Source: an uncultured Tateyamaria sp. (GTDB lineage: Bacteria; Pseudomonadota; Alphaproteobacteria; Rhodobacterales; Rhodobacteraceae). From it: a stretch of 64,000 nt of DNA. The position numbers were made by a program, and so were the translations under genes. This document shows, piece after piece, positions 33,372-42,583 of this stretch (the stretch's first letter is position 1; every line of letters begins with the position of its first letter). The DNA lies in NCBI RefSeq assembly GCF_947497045.1, contig NZ_CANMEU010000009.1:1-64000 (forward strand), read 5' to 3'. Below the pieces are notes generated by a model, which was not told the DNA's origin, did not search any database, and worked only from the letters and a program-made list of their open reading frames with translations.

Positions 33372-33977
33372 ATGTTCTACCGCCCCGTAGATGGCCATGG
33401 CCTGCCCCACAATCCGTTCAATGCCATCGTCACTCCCCGCCCGATCGGATGGATTTCGACACGGGGCGCGGATGGGTCGGACAATCTTGCGCCCTACTCG
33501 TTTTTCAACGGGGTGGCTTACGTGCCGCCGCAGGTCATGTTTGCCTCGACCGGGGCCAAGCCGGATCGCGATGGCACCAAAGACAGCGTGGCCAACATCC
33601 GCGAAACCGGCGTATTCTGTGCCAATATCGTGGAATACGCGATGAAGGATGCGATGAACCAGACCTCGGGGACGTGGGAGGCGACAACGGACGAGTTCAC
33701 TCTGGCCGATATCCAGAAATCGGAATGCGACCAGATCAATTGCGCGCGCGTCGGGGCCGCGCCCGCCTCGCTGGAATGCAAGGTCACCCAGATCGTGAAG
33801 ATCGAGGGTGCGCATAATGTCGTCGTGTTTGGCGAAGTGGTCGGGGTGCATCTGCGCGACGACTGCCTTGTCGATGGCATTTTCGACGTGTTGCAATACA
33901 ATCCGCTGACGCGTTTGGGATACCGCGACTATTCGGTGGTGCGCGACAAGTTCAGCCTCGCGCGCCCCGGTGAGTGA
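33372..33977 (+). CDS. Flavin reductase-family FMN-binding protein
   Basis: A 201-residue split-barrel flavoprotein with the start MFYRPVDGHGLPHNPFNAIV, the FMN-contact block TPRPIGWISTRGADGSDNLA, and PYSFFNGVAYVPPQVMFAST. Members reduce FMN or bind it for partner oxygenases; no partner is adjacent. The ATG at 33372 with GGAAG upstream is chosen over the longer frame, which runs through the promoter region. Its 3' end overlaps the acetyltransferase start by eight bases. Confidence 0.87.
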   Translation: MFYRPVDGHGLPHNPFNAIVTPRPIGWISTRGADGSDNLAPYSFFNGVAYVPPQVMFASTGAKPDRDGTKDSVANIRETGVFCANIVEYAMKDAMNQTSGTWEATTDEFTLADIQKSECDQINCARVGAAPASLECKVTQIVKIEGAHNVVVFGEVVGVHLRDDCLVDGIFDVLQYNPLTRLGYRDYSVVRDKFSLARPGE

Positions 33978-34608
33978 TGGCTTTCCCGATCCGGGTCGTG
34001 CCTATCCGGTCACATTGTTGGATGGGTCAGGACATGCAGGCACGGTGTTTCTCAATCAGGTGATCGATCATCAGGCATGGGTGGTTGGGAATTTCACCTA
34101 TGCCTCGGATTTTGATCCCCCCACGGATTGGGCCACGCATCTGGCCCCTTACCTTTTCGGTATGGGACCGGAGCGGTTGATCATCGGCAAGTTCTGCCAG
34201 ATCGCCCACGGGGTGCGGTTTCTGACCTCCGGGGCCAATCATGCGACGAAGGGGATCACCACCTTTCCCTTTCCGGTCTTCGACCCGACGCAGATCGGCA
34301 GCTACCAACCCGACAGCCGCGATACCGTGATCGGCCATGACGTATGGCTGGGTTATGGTGCGCTGGTCTGTCCGGGCGCGCGCGTCGGCAACGGGGTGAT
34401 CGTGGGTGCGGGGGCCGTCGTGCGCGGGCACGTGCCTGACTACGCCATCGTCACTGGCAATCCTGGCACCGTCACCGCCATACGCTTTGACCCGGACGAT
34501 ATCGCGACGCTCAATCGCATCGCGTGGTGGGATTGGCCAACGGAGCGGATCGCCGCTGCGCGCCCCGCCTTTTTGGCCGGCGATGTGGCGGCGTTGATGT
34601 CATGCTGA
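33970..34608 (+). CDS. CatB-like O-acetyltransferase (hexapeptide repeat)
   Basis: A 212-residue left-handed beta-helix acetyltransferase of the xenobiotic (CatB/Vat) type. It has LIIGKFCQIAHGVRFLTSGA with the catalytic His in ANHATKG, and hexapeptide repeats around VIGHDVWLGYGALVCPGARV. Family members acetylate chloramphenicol or streptogramins, but many chromosomal ones act on sugars or unknown alcohols, so a resistance role should not be assumed. The start is GTG overlapping the flavin reductase stop. Confidence 0.87.
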   Translation: MSDGFPDPGRAYPVTLLDGSGHAGTVFLNQVIDHQAWVVGNFTYASDFDPPTDWATHLAPYLFGMGPERLIIGKFCQIAHGVRFLTSGANHATKGITTFPFPVFDPTQIGSYQPDSRDTVIGHDVWLGYGALVCPGARVGNGVIVGAGAVVRGHVPDYAIVTGNPGTVTAIRFDPDDIATLNRIAWWDWPTERIAAARPAFLAGDVAALMSC

Positions 34609-34708
34609 GCAGCCACGCGCCTATTGTGAAGCATAGACCGGAAATACTTGGCCCGCATAGATCACCGGTATAGCGTGCAATCATACCACCAATCTAGGAG
34701 TACGACCC

Positions 34709-34894
34709 ATGCGTAAGTTTTTCACCATCACGGCAGTGATCGCGACAACCGGGCTGGCTGCCTGTGGCGACAACAACCTGCAACGGGCCGCCGTGGGCGG
34801 TGCGATAGGCTGTGCGGCGGGCGAAGTCATTGCCAACGGGCGTTGCGTCGAAGGCGCGGTTGTCGGAGCCGGGGTCGGCGTTCTGACCAACTGA
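34709..34894 (+). CDS. Small glycine-rich lipoprotein
   Basis: A 61-residue protein with a lipoprotein signal peptide: basic start MRKFF, hydrophobic stretch, and lipobox LAAC with Cys19 as the lipid site. The mature part is a Gly/Ala-rich zipper (AAVGGAIGCAAGEVIANGRC, VVGAGVGVL) with two further cysteines that could pair. An AGGAG ribosome site precedes the ATG. It resembles glycine-zipper outer-membrane lipoproteins but is far shorter. It stands alone and is followed by a hairpin. Confidence 0.8.
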   Translation: MRKFFTITAVIATTGLAACGDNNLQRAAVGGAIGCAAGEVIANGRCVEGAVVGAGVGVLTN

Positions 34895-34905
34895 TCAGCA
34901 CCCCG

Positions 34906-34932
34906 CGCGGGGCCAGGCATCCTGGTCCCGCG
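34906..34932. terminator. Strong hairpin between the lipoprotein gene and sulP
   Basis: CGCGGGGCCAGG and CCTGGTCCCGCG form a 12-base stem (one G-T pair) with a three-base loop. It lies between two convergent genes and can serve both, although no T run follows on the plus strand. Confidence 0.6.
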
Positions 34933-34941
34933 TGAGGGCGG

Positions 34942-36573
34942 TCAGTGACCGCCCAGAATACCCGTGCGCACGCCATAGTCCGTCGCAATTTCGTAGTCGG
35001 GGTCGTCGTCACTGTCGACGATCAAGTGGCCCGCCTTGGTGAGCAACCTGTGGCAATCATGGGTCAGGTGGCGCAATTGCACGCGTTTTCCCGCATCCTC
35101 ATATTTCAGCGCAACTGCCTCGATGGCTTGCAACGCGGACTGATCTACAACGCGGCTGTCGGCAAAATCCACGATCACCTCCGAGGGGTCGTTTTCCACG
35201 TCAAACATCTCGACAAAACCAGAGGCAGAACCGAAGAACAGCGGCCCCTGCACCTGATAAACGCGCGCGCCTTCCGGTGTTTCGTAGGCTTTGGCGTGAA
35301 TGCGGCGGGCGTTGTTCCACGCATAAGCCAAAGCGCTCACGATCACCCCGACAACCACGGCCACAGCCAGGTCTTCCATCACCGTGACAACCGTGACCAG
35401 AATGATGACAAAAGCATCTGTCAGGGGCACCTTGCGCAGGATCTTGAGCGAGTTCCACGCGAACGTCCCGATCACCACCATGAACATCACACCAACAAGA
35501 GCGGCCAGCGGGATCAGCTCGATCACGCTCGATCCGACCAGGATAAAGGCGAGCAGAAACAATGCCGCCGCAACGCCTGCAATCCGCGTGCGCCCCCCGG
35601 ATTTCACGTTAATCATCGACTGCCCGATCATCGCACAGCCCCCCATGCCACCAAAGAACCCGGTGGCGGTGTTGGCCACACCCTGAGCGATACATTCCTG
35701 GGATGCCCCACCGCGCTGGTTCGTGAGGTCTCCCACGAGGTTCAGCGTCAGCAGGCTTTCGATCAACCCGATGGCCGCAAGGATCACGGCATAGGGCAGG
35801 ATAATCTCGAATGTTTCCCAGTTCAGCGGGACCATGGGAATATGGAATGCAGGTAACCCGCCTTCGATGCTGGCAAGGTCGCCGACGCGCGGCACATCAA
35901 GGCCAAAGCCGATCACGATGGCCGCCACAATCCCGATACCCGCAAGGGGGGCAGGAATGGCGCGGGTGATGCGCGGCGCGGCCCAGATGATCAGCATCGT
36001 CAGGCCCACGAGGCCCAGCATCATCGCCAGAGGCGTGCCGGTTAACCAATCGCCGCCCGCCATGCCGTGCCCGGACGCCTCAGCCGTGCCCGGCACCTTG
36101 AACTGGGTCAATTGCGCAAGGAAGATCACGATCGCAAGGCCATTCACAAAGCCCAGCATGACCGGATGCGGCACAAGGCGGATGAATTTGCCCCACTGCA
36201 TGACACCCGCGAATATCTGGAGCAGACCCATCAGAACGACGGTCGCGAACAGGTACTCAACCCCGTGCTGCGCGACAAGTGCGACCATAACCACAGCCAA
36301 CGCGCCCGTGGCCCCCGAAATCATCCCCGGACGGCCCCCGAACAGTGCCGTGATCAGCCCCACCATAAAGGCCGCATACAGGCCCACCAACGGGTGCACA
36401 CCCGCCACAAAGGCGAAGGCCACAGCCTCGGGCACAAGTGCCAGGGCCACGGTCAGCCCCGACAGCAATTCGGTCTTGATCTGGCCGGGCGTCAGCTTCA
36501 CATCCCCCGGTGCCACCGAAAAATCCCCAAAACGGGTCTTGGTACTCATGCTCGAAAAATCGAAAAACGCCAT
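34942..36573 (-). CDS. SulP-family anion transporter with STAS domain
   Basis: A 543-residue SLC26/SulP permease. The membrane domain (about residues 30-420) begins ELLSGLTVALALVPEAVAFA with the family signature VAGVHPLVGLYAAFMVGLIT, and has about 12-14 segments. A C-terminal STAS domain (about residues 440-540) contains EVIVDFADSRVVDQSALQAI. Members move sulfate, bicarbonate or dicarboxylates; the sequence does not decide which. The ATG at 36573 is preceded by a GGAG. No carbonic anhydrase or sulfate-assimilation gene is adjacent. Confidence 0.9.
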   Translation of the reverse strand: MAFFDFSSMSTKTRFGDFSVAPGDVKLTPGQIKTELLSGLTVALALVPEAVAFAFVAGVHPLVGLYAAFMVGLITALFGGRPGMISGATGALAVVMVALVAQHGVEYLFATVVLMGLLQIFAGVMQWGKFIRLVPHPVMLGFVNGLAIVIFLAQLTQFKVPGTAEASGHGMAGGDWLTGTPLAMMLGLVGLTMLIIWAAPRITRAIPAPLAGIGIVAAIVIGFGLDVPRVGDLASIEGGLPAFHIPMVPLNWETFEIILPYAVILAAIGLIESLLTLNLVGDLTNQRGGASQECIAQGVANTATGFFGGMGGCAMIGQSMINVKSGGRTRIAGVAAALFLLAFILVGSSVIELIPLAALVGVMFMVVIGTFAWNSLKILRKVPLTDAFVIILVTVVTVMEDLAVAVVVGVIVSALAYAWNNARRIHAKAYETPEGARVYQVQGPLFFGSASGFVEMFDVENDPSEVIVDFADSRVVDQSALQAIEAVALKYEDAGKRVQLRHLTHDCHRLLTKAGHLIVDSDDDPDYEIATDYGVRTGILGGH

Positions 36574-36763
36574 GCAAGGCTCCGTCTGCTCGTGTGCGGT
36601 ATTGTTGCGTGCGCTCTATCGGATCATCGCAGCGATGACCATGGGGGCATGCACGTCACGCCCTCTCACCTAACAGGCGCGCCTCAAAAGTCACCATATT
36701 CTTTGATAGGCATGCGGGATGGAGGTTAACAAAACACCAACCAAGATAAGGGCAATCGCCATC

Positions 36764-37387
36764 TCAAAGCGGGTCGATATCCTTTGACCACATCAGCATC
36801 AGAAAGCAGCAATGCCCCAGCTTGGTCAGAGCAGGCCGCAAAAGAGTGACAGACGCCACGGCCAGTAACGCATCGTCTTGCAAGGATATCTGGATCAACA
36901 GCAACGCCTGAACCAGCGCCAACATCGCAAAAACAGCAGAGCATGCGCCGCCCGTCCCGGATACCTTGCCCAGAAGATGGGAGTATGATGGCTGTCTTCG
37001 GGGAATATCTGATGTGCGAACATCAAGCCGACGTCATAAATCAACAAGGTGGCTGCATAAAGCAGCATCACTGCACGATCATTCCCCCAGCACACGCACA
37101 CCAAGATACCCGCAGCGGCAACGACGAAGAGCATCGCCACCATGATCTTCAGTTTGGCCTCGGAAGGTCCATTGTCAAGGACCCCGGGTCGAAGCACGTT
37201 CGAAATGCGTCAGGGAGTGCACACGGAAAAACGCAGCCAGCGAGATATCCAGCGCGCTCAACCTGTCAAAAAGGTGGACTTGCCATGCCTCCAACAGCAG
37301 GAACAGCACGAGCGTTGCACCCCGCAAAGCTATCTGGTGGAGGCCGGGCGTTGGCGACTGATTAAAAGAGGCGATTAGACAACGCAT
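36764..37387 (-). pseudogene. Broken gene for a small integral membrane protein (two compensating one-base indels)
   Basis: Three overlapping frames read as one membrane protein. From the ATG at 37387: ALRGATLVLFLLLEAWQVHL, then HSLTHFERASTR. Near the GGGG run at about 37182-37192 the frame shifts (one extra G) to SEAKLKIMVAMLFVVAAAG, YAATLLIYDVGLMFAHQ and FPEDSHHTPIFWARYPGRAA. At the T run near 36930 it shifts back (one T missing) to AMLALVQALLLIQISLQDD and LMLMWSKDIDPL, ending at a stop at 36764. Repairing both gives about 205 residues with four or five membrane segments. The family was not recognised. It is either a recent pseudogene or has two sequencing errors in homopolymers. Confidence 0.65.
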
Positions 37388-37559
37388 GCGCACTATTTGA
37401 CTGAAAATCTTGGCCGGAAGCGGGCAGCTCCTTCTTTGGCTTTGGTCTGGGCATCTGTTGCATCAACATTGCATACGGCGCGCGGTGGGGGTGTACAGGC
37501 CGGGCCGATGTTGTGTACCCGTGTCAGGTGCCATTCACAGACACCAGGACGAGGCCCAT

Positions 37560-38441
37560 ATGACCCAGACCAAGATTGCCGTGATCGGCGGCTCAGGCAT
37601 CTATGACATCGACGGGTTGCAAGACGCCGAATGGGTCAGTGTCGACACGCCCTGGGGGGCTCCATCGGACCAGATCCTGACCGGAACGCTGGCGGGGGTG
37701 CCCATGGCGTTCCTGCCCCGGCATGGGCGCGGGCATGTGCATTCGCCCACCTTGGTGCCCTACCGCGCCAATATCGACGCCCTCAAGCGGATCGGGGCGA
37801 CGGACGTGATCTCGGTCTCGGCCTGCGGCAGTTTTCGCGACGAGATGGCACCGGGTGATTTTGTGATCGTGGACCAGTTCATCGACCGGACCTTTGCGCG
37901 TGAAAAGTCCTTCTTTGGAACCGGGTGCGTGGCCCATGTCAGCGTCGCCCACCCCACCTGCGCCCGCCTGTCCGAGGCGTGTCTGAAAGCGGCACAGGAT
38001 GCGGGTATCACCGTGCATGACGGAGGCACCTATCTGGCGATGGAGGGGCCGCAGTTCTCGACGCTGGCGGAATCCAAGATGTACCGCGAAAGCTGGGGGG
38101 CGGATGTGATCGGCATGACGAACATGCCCGAGGCCAAACTCGCCCGCGAGGCCGAGCTTTGCTATGCCTCTGTCGCGATGATCACCGACTATGACAGCTG
38201 GCACCCGGATCATGGCGAGGTGGATGTCAGCCAGATCATCGAAACGCTGATGGGAAATGCTGATAAGGCCCGCAACCTCGTCGCCCGCCTGCCCGATCTG
38301 CTGGGCCCGGTCCGCGCGCCCTGCCCGCATGGCTGCGACCGGGCGCTGGAATACGCGATCATCACCCGGGCAGAGGCGCGCGACCCCGAGATGGTCGCCA
38401 AGCTGGACGCGGTTGCCGGTCGTGTGCTCAACTCGGCCTAA
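37560..38441 (+). CDS. mtnP: S-methyl-5'-thioadenosine phosphorylase
   Basis: A 293-residue PNP-family phosphorylase. It has GGSGIYDIDGLQDAEWVSVD, phosphate-site FLPRHGRGHVHSPTLVPYRA, and GGTYLAMEGPQFSTLAESKM with MTNMPEAKLAREAELCYA. Together these define MTA phosphorylases. It yields adenine plus methylthioribose-1-phosphate from polyamine or homoserine lactone synthesis by-product. An AGGACGAGG ribosome site sets the start at 37560. The adenine phosphoribosyltransferase two genes on can recycle its product. Confidence 0.93.
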   Translation: MTQTKIAVIGGSGIYDIDGLQDAEWVSVDTPWGAPSDQILTGTLAGVPMAFLPRHGRGHVHSPTLVPYRANIDALKRIGATDVISVSACGSFRDEMAPGDFVIVDQFIDRTFAREKSFFGTGCVAHVSVAHPTCARLSEACLKAAQDAGITVHDGGTYLAMEGPQFSTLAESKMYRESWGADVIGMTNMPEAKLAREAELCYASVAMITDYDSWHPDHGEVDVSQIIETLMGNADKARNLVARLPDLLGPVRAPCPHGCDRALEYAIITRAEARDPEMVAKLDAVAGRVLNSA

Positions 38442-38468
38442 CGCGTCGCTCACAAGGATTCCCCTCAC

Positions 38469-39104
38469 ATGCCTCTTGATATCTGGCTGGCCTTCGCCGC
38501 CGCCTCAACCGCCTTGCTGGTCATTCCTGGCCCCACCGTGATGATGGTGCTGAGCTATGCACTGACCCAAGGGCGACGGGTCGCGGTCGCCTCGGCCCTT
38601 GGGGTCGCGACCGGAGACCTCATTGCGATGACCCTGTCAGTGATCGGGCTTGGGGCTTTGTTTCTGGCCTCGGCCCTCGCGTTCACGATCCTGAAATGGG
38701 TGGGCGCGGCCTATCTTGTCTATCTTGGGGTCAAGATGCTGCGCAGTGCGGCGCGGATAGATGCGCCATCAGCCCTTATGGACAAACCGGCAGGCCAAGG
38801 TGCTGGCAAAGTGTTTCGTGATCTGACCACCGTGACCGCGTTGAACCCCAAATCAAATACGTTCTTCATCGCCTTTGTGCCGCAGTTTATTCAGGCGGAT
38901 CAGGCGTTTGCGCCTCAGGCGGCCATCCTGATCGCAACATTCGTCACCATCGCCGCGCTCAACGCGATGATTTTTGCGCTGGCCGCAAATGCGATGCGCA
39001 GCCGCATCACCCGACCCACCGTTCAGGCATGGCTGACCCGCGCGGGCGGGGCCACATTGATCACGATGGGCGTCCTCACAGCCACCTTGCGGAGAGCGAC
39101 ATGA
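38469..39104 (+). CDS. LysE/RhtB-family exporter
   Basis: A 211-residue membrane exporter with six hydrophobic segments. The start [20 protein letters not shown] is the family signature, followed by [20 protein letters not shown] and [18 protein letters not shown]. Members export amino acids or related small molecules, such as lysine, threonine or homoserine lactone. It lies between mtnP and apt, and apt starts inside its stop codon, so it is co-expressed with purine salvage. An AAGGA ribosome site precedes the ATG. Confidence 0.9.
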   Translation: MPLDIWLAFAAASTALLVIPGPTVMMVLSYALTQGRRVAVASALGVATGDLIAMTLSVIGLGALFLASALAFTILKWVGAAYLVYLGVKMLRSAARIDAPSALMDKPAGQGAGKVFRDLTTVTALNPKSNTFFIAFVPQFIQADQAFAPQAAILIATFVTIAALNAMIFALAANAMRSRITRPTVQAWLTRAGGATLITMGVLTATLRRAT

Positions 39105-39634
39105 AAAAGACCGTTCAGGATTACATCCGCACCATTCCCGACTTTCCCCATGAGGGGATCATGTTTCGCGATGTGACCACCCTGTTTGCCGATCCGCGCG
39201 GGTTTCGCATGGCGATTGACCAGATGCTGCACCCCTATGCGGGCCTGCAAATCGACAAGGTTGTGGGGCTCGAGGCGCGCGGGTTCATCCTCGGCGGGGC
39301 GATTGCGCACCAATTGTCCGTGGGCTTTGTGCCGATCCGCAAGAAGGGCAAGCTGCCCGGTGCCACGATCGAGCAATCCTATACGCTGGAATATGGCGAG
39401 GCGATTGTGGAACTGCACGACGATGCGATCAAGGCGGGCGAAAAGATCCTGCTGGTCGATGATCTGCTGGCTACAGGCGGCACCGCCGAGGCCGGGATCA
39501 AGCTGGTCGAGCAGTTGGGGGGCGAGATCATTTCCTGCGCCTTCGTGATCGACCTGCCCGATCTGGGTGGGCGCAAACGGCTTGAGGGGATGGGGATGGA
39601 AGTGCAGGCGCTCTGTGCCTTTGACGGCGACTAG
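39101..39634 (+). CDS. apt: Adenine phosphoribosyltransferase
   Basis: A 177-residue type I phosphoribosyltransferase. It has [34 protein letters not shown] and the PRPP-binding loop [19 protein letters not shown]. It converts adenine and PRPP to AMP. The ATG at 39101 overlaps the LysE stop (ATGA). Its TAG stop and that of the convergent FAD oxidase lie in the same four bases, CTAG (39631-39634). Confidence 0.95.
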   Translation: MKKTVQDYIRTIPDFPHEGIMFRDVTTLFADPRGFRMAIDQMLHPYAGLQIDKVVGLEARGFILGGAIAHQLSVGFVPIRKKGKLPGATIEQSYTLEYGEAIVELHDDAIKAGEKILLVDDLLATGGTAEAGIKLVEQLGGEIISCAFVIDLPDLGGRKRLEGMGMEVQALCAFDGD

Positions 39635-41046
39635 CGCGCGCGCAACACCGCACCGGGATTCATAATCCCGACCGGGTCCAAGGCCGTTTTGATCGCACGC
39701 ATCGCGGCCAGCTTGGCTGGATCGCCATAGCGTTCGAGATCGCCAACCTTGAGCCGCCCGACCCCGTGTTCTGCACTGACTGATCCGTTCATTTCATGGA
39801 CCAGATCATGCACAATGCGCTTGATTTCATCGCGTTCATCCATGTGATCGGCGCGGGTTTTACCGGGCATCGGAAAGACGTTGTAGTGCAGGTTACCGTC
39901 CCCCACATGCCCAAAGCAGTTGATGCGGAACTGGCCCAAGGCAGCGATGCGCTTGCCCCCTTCGGCGATGAAATCGGCAAGCGCGCCTAAAGGCACCGAA
40001 ATATCATGCGAACTGACCGAACCGATACGCCGGTTGGCTTCGGGGATGCTCTCGCGGATCGTCCAGAAATCGTCGCGCTGCGTTTCGTTCAGCGCGATCA
40101 TCCCGTCGGCGACCAGCCCCTGCTCGACCGCAGATTCAAACAGCTTTTCAAGCGCCTCTTGCGGCACAGAGCCGCCGGACATCCCCACCTCGACCAGCAC
40201 GCACCATTCGGGCGTTTCCGCCCATGGGTTGCGCACTTGCGGCAGGGTTTCGGCCAGAAAATCAAAGCCTTGGCGGTGGATCAACTCGAAGGCACTGACG
40301 TTTTCGCCCACATGATCGCGGGCCAGGGCCAGCAACGACAATGCAGCAGCAGGTGATCCGACCTGAAACAGGGCCGTGCCGCTGTGCACGGGGCGGGCAA
40401 ACAGTTTCAAGGACGCTGCCGTGATCACACCCAATGTCCCCTCGGCCCCGATCAGCAGGTGGCGCAGATCATAGCCGGTGTTGTCTTTGCGCAAGCGGCT
40501 GAGGCCGTGATAAATCTCGCCCGAGGGCAACACCGCCTCGACCCCCAGACACAGATCGCGCGCATTGCCATAGCGCAGCACGCCGGTGCCGCCCGCATTG
40601 GTGGCCAGATTGCCGCCGATGCGCGCCGACCCTTCGGCAGCAAGCGACAGGGGGAACAGGCGATCAACGCCTTCGGCAGCGGCCTGCACGTCGGCCAGAA
40701 TGGCACCCGCCTCGGCAACCAGCACGTTTTCCTCCGGATAGACGGCGCGGATGGCGGACATCTTTTCCAGCGACAGGACCAGCGGTGCGGGACCTTCCGG
40801 GGCGACCTGGCCACCCACCAACCCTGTGCCACCACCGTAGGGGATCACCGGGACGCGGGCCTCGGCAGCGGCGCGGACCAATGCGGCGACTTCACTTGTG
40901 TCACGCGGGCGCGCAACCAGCCCGGCCCGTCCTTCATATCGGCCACGCGGCTCTGCCAGGTGCTGCGCATCTGCCTGCGAAAACCGATCCGCGGGCAGTG
41001 TCGCACGCAATTTTTCAGCCACGTCAGGTGTCAGAGAATTCAGCAT
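39631..41046 (-). CDS. FAD-binding oxidase (GlcD / D-lactate dehydrogenase type)
   Basis: A 471-residue PCMH-type flavoprotein. The FAD-binding half contains [20 protein letters not shown] and [20 protein letters not shown]; the C-terminal half ends with [20 protein letters not shown]. Relatives oxidise D-lactate, glycolate or D-2-hydroxy acids and pass electrons to the respiratory chain. No GlcE or GlcF partners are present, favouring a single-subunit D-lactate or 2-hydroxyglutarate-type enzyme. The ATG at 41046 is preferred to a TTG at 41058. Confidence 0.88.
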   Translation of the reverse strand: MLNSLTPDVAEKLRATLPADRFSQADAQHLAEPRGRYEGRAGLVARPRDTSEVAALVRAAAEARVPVIPYGGGTGLVGGQVAPEGPAPLVLSLEKMSAIRAVYPEENVLVAEAGAILADVQAAAEGVDRLFPLSLAAEGSARIGGNLATNAGGTGVLRYGNARDLCLGVEAVLPSGEIYHGLSRLRKDNTGYDLRHLLIGAEGTLGVITAASLKLFARPVHSGTALFQVGSPAAALSLLALARDHVGENVSAFELIHRQGFDFLAETLPQVRNPWAETPEWCVLVEVGMSGGSVPQEALEKLFESAVEQGLVADGMIALNETQRDDFWTIRESIPEANRRIGSVSSHDISVPLGALADFIAEGGKRIAALGQFRINCFGHVGDGNLHYNVFPMPGKTRADHMDERDEIKRIVHDLVHEMNGSVSAEHGVGRLKVGDLERYGDPAKLAAMRAIKTALDPVGIMNPGAVLRAR

Positions 41047-41116
41047 AATGGCCCTCAAAAGCTATGCGTTGGCATGTCGCATGAAAGATGCAGGTGCAGC
41101 AATGGACAAACCGGCC

Positions 41117-41947
41117 CTAATCGTCCGCCGCGACAGAGAGCCACGCCGGGCGCAGCACCATGATCGTCGGGCGGGATGGCAGCCGATCCAAGGACACGTC
41201 GAGCGCAGGGCCGCCCACATCCACCACCGCAAAATCATCACGCATCCCCGCAATGAAGGTGTCCAGCGTGATTTGGGCAAACCAGTGCATCGGAATGACG
41301 ATAGAGGACTTCAGCCGCCCCAAGATGCGGATCATCGTGGGCAAATCAACGGTCGTGCCGCCATCCACCGCCGCCATCACCACATCCAGACGGCCAATGG
41401 CGGCATATTGTTCGGCATTGGGTTCGTGGTGCAGATGGCCCAGATGCCCGATGCACAGCCCCGCGACCTCGAAGATAAAGATGGAGTTGCCGTTTTCCTC
41501 GGCCCCCGACCATTGCGAACGGATATCGGTCGAGACATTGCGCACCAGCACCTCGCCCAGATCAAGGCGGTGGTCGATGCCTTGGCCGAACGCACCCCAC
41601 CCTTCCAGAACATGCGGGATCGCAGGGTCGGGAAAGGCCGTCCAATGGGTGTCATGGGCGTGGTTCATCGTGACCACATCTGGGATGAACGGGGCCGATC
41701 CGGTGAAGCCTGTGAAATCTGTGACCATATTCAGCCCGCCGCTCGTGCGCAGCAGAAACGAGGCATGGGCGATGTAATGCAACCTTACCGTTTCAGGGGC
41801 CACATCGACATCATAGCTGGCACGGTGCAGGAACTGAGCCCCGTCGATGTCGCCTGCCAATGCGATGCAATGGCTCGGGGTTCGGGTTTGCGACAGGGCC
41901 GCCAAAGGCGCGACACACAAAAGGACAAGGACCACGATCAAACGCAT
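41117..41947 (-). CDS. Exported metallo-beta-lactamase-fold hydrolase
   Basis: A 276-residue MBL-fold protein. A signal peptide (LIVVLVLLCVAPLAALSQ) directs it to the periplasm. The metal motif TMNHAHDTHW, then IGHLGHLHHEP and a late His in VIPMHWFAQITLDTF, gives the expected ligands in an UlaG/YcfI-like pattern. The substrate is unknown; resistance is not implied. It reads in the same direction as the FAD oxidase after a 70-base gap. Confidence 0.82.
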   Translation of the reverse strand: MRLIVVLVLLCVAPLAALSQTRTPSHCIALAGDIDGAQFLHRASYDVDVAPETVRLHYIAHASFLLRTSGGLNMVTDFTGFTGSAPFIPDVVTMNHAHDTHWTAFPDPAIPHVLEGWGAFGQGIDHRLDLGEVLVRNVSTDIRSQWSGAEENGNSIFIFEVAGLCIGHLGHLHHEPNAEQYAAIGRLDVVMAAVDGGTTVDLPTMIRILGRLKSSIVIPMHWFAQITLDTFIAGMRDDFAVVDVGGPALDVSLDRLPSRPTIMVLRPAWLSVAADD

Positions 41948-41998
41948 GATCCAAACCTAGAGCGGCGCGCGCATTTGACAAAGCTCTAATGCATGCTC

Positions 41999-42583
41999 TC
42001 AGCCCGCGTCGGTGCGCCCGCGCCGATCCATGCGCAGCGCTGCATAAAGAACATGCGTGCGCCAACGCCCGTCAATCTGGAGATAGCTTTGCGCGACGCC
42101 CTCATATTTGAAGCCACAACTTTCGAGCAACCCGCGCGAGGCCACGTTTTCCGGCAGGCACGCCGCCTCGACCCGGCTAAGGTCAAGGCGGGTGAACGCG
42201 TAATGCACGACCGACAGGATCGCCTCTTTCATATAGCCTTGGCGGGCATAGGGTGCACCCGTCCAATACCCCAACGTGCCCGCCTGTGCAGGGCCACGCC
42301 GGATATTGTCGAGCGTAATCGCCCCCATCAGTTCCCCGTCCGTGCGGCGAAACAGGAACAGCGGCAGCGCCGTGCCCGACGTGACCGAGCGTTGCGCCCA
42401 ATAAACCCGATTGGTGAACGCCTTGCGCGTCAGATGATCCTGCGCCCAGCCCGGCTCCCACGGGGTCAGGTGATCCTGGCTGGCGCTGCGCAGCGCGGCC
42501 CAGGGGCGGAAATCGGAATGGGTCGGCGGGCGCAACGTCATACGCTCCGTCTCGATCCGCAATTTCCGTTTGGCAAGCAACAT
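41999..42583 (-). CDS. GNAT-family acetyltransferase (RimJ/RimL type)
   Basis: A 194-residue acetyltransferase with RIETERMTLRPPTHSDFRPW, acetyl-CoA loop GYWTGAPYARQGYMKEAILS and AACLPENVASRGLLESCGF, the layout of RimJ-like ribosomal-protein or amino-acid acetyltransferases. It starts inside the stop codon of the M16 peptidase gene (TGATG), so it ends the oxidase-linked run of genes. Confidence 0.88.
   Translation of the reverse strand: MLLAKRKLRIETERMTLRPPTHSDFRPWAALRSASQDHLTPWEPGWAQDHLTRKAFTNRVYWAQRSVTSGTALPLFLFRRTDGELMGAITLDNIRRGPAQAGTLGYWTGAPYARQGYMKEAILSVVHYAFTRLDLSRVEAACLPENVASRGLLESCGFKYEGVAQSYLQIDGRWRTHVLYAALRMDRRGRTDAG

Noticed and set aside
33970-34608. Chloramphenicol resistance gene (cat)
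   Set aside because: It belongs to the hexapeptide acetyltransferase family that includes CatB, but nothing in the sequence or setting shows drug specificity.
41117-41947. Beta-lactamase
   Set aside because: The metal motif and overall pattern are those of general MBL-fold hydrolases, not of class B beta-lactamases.
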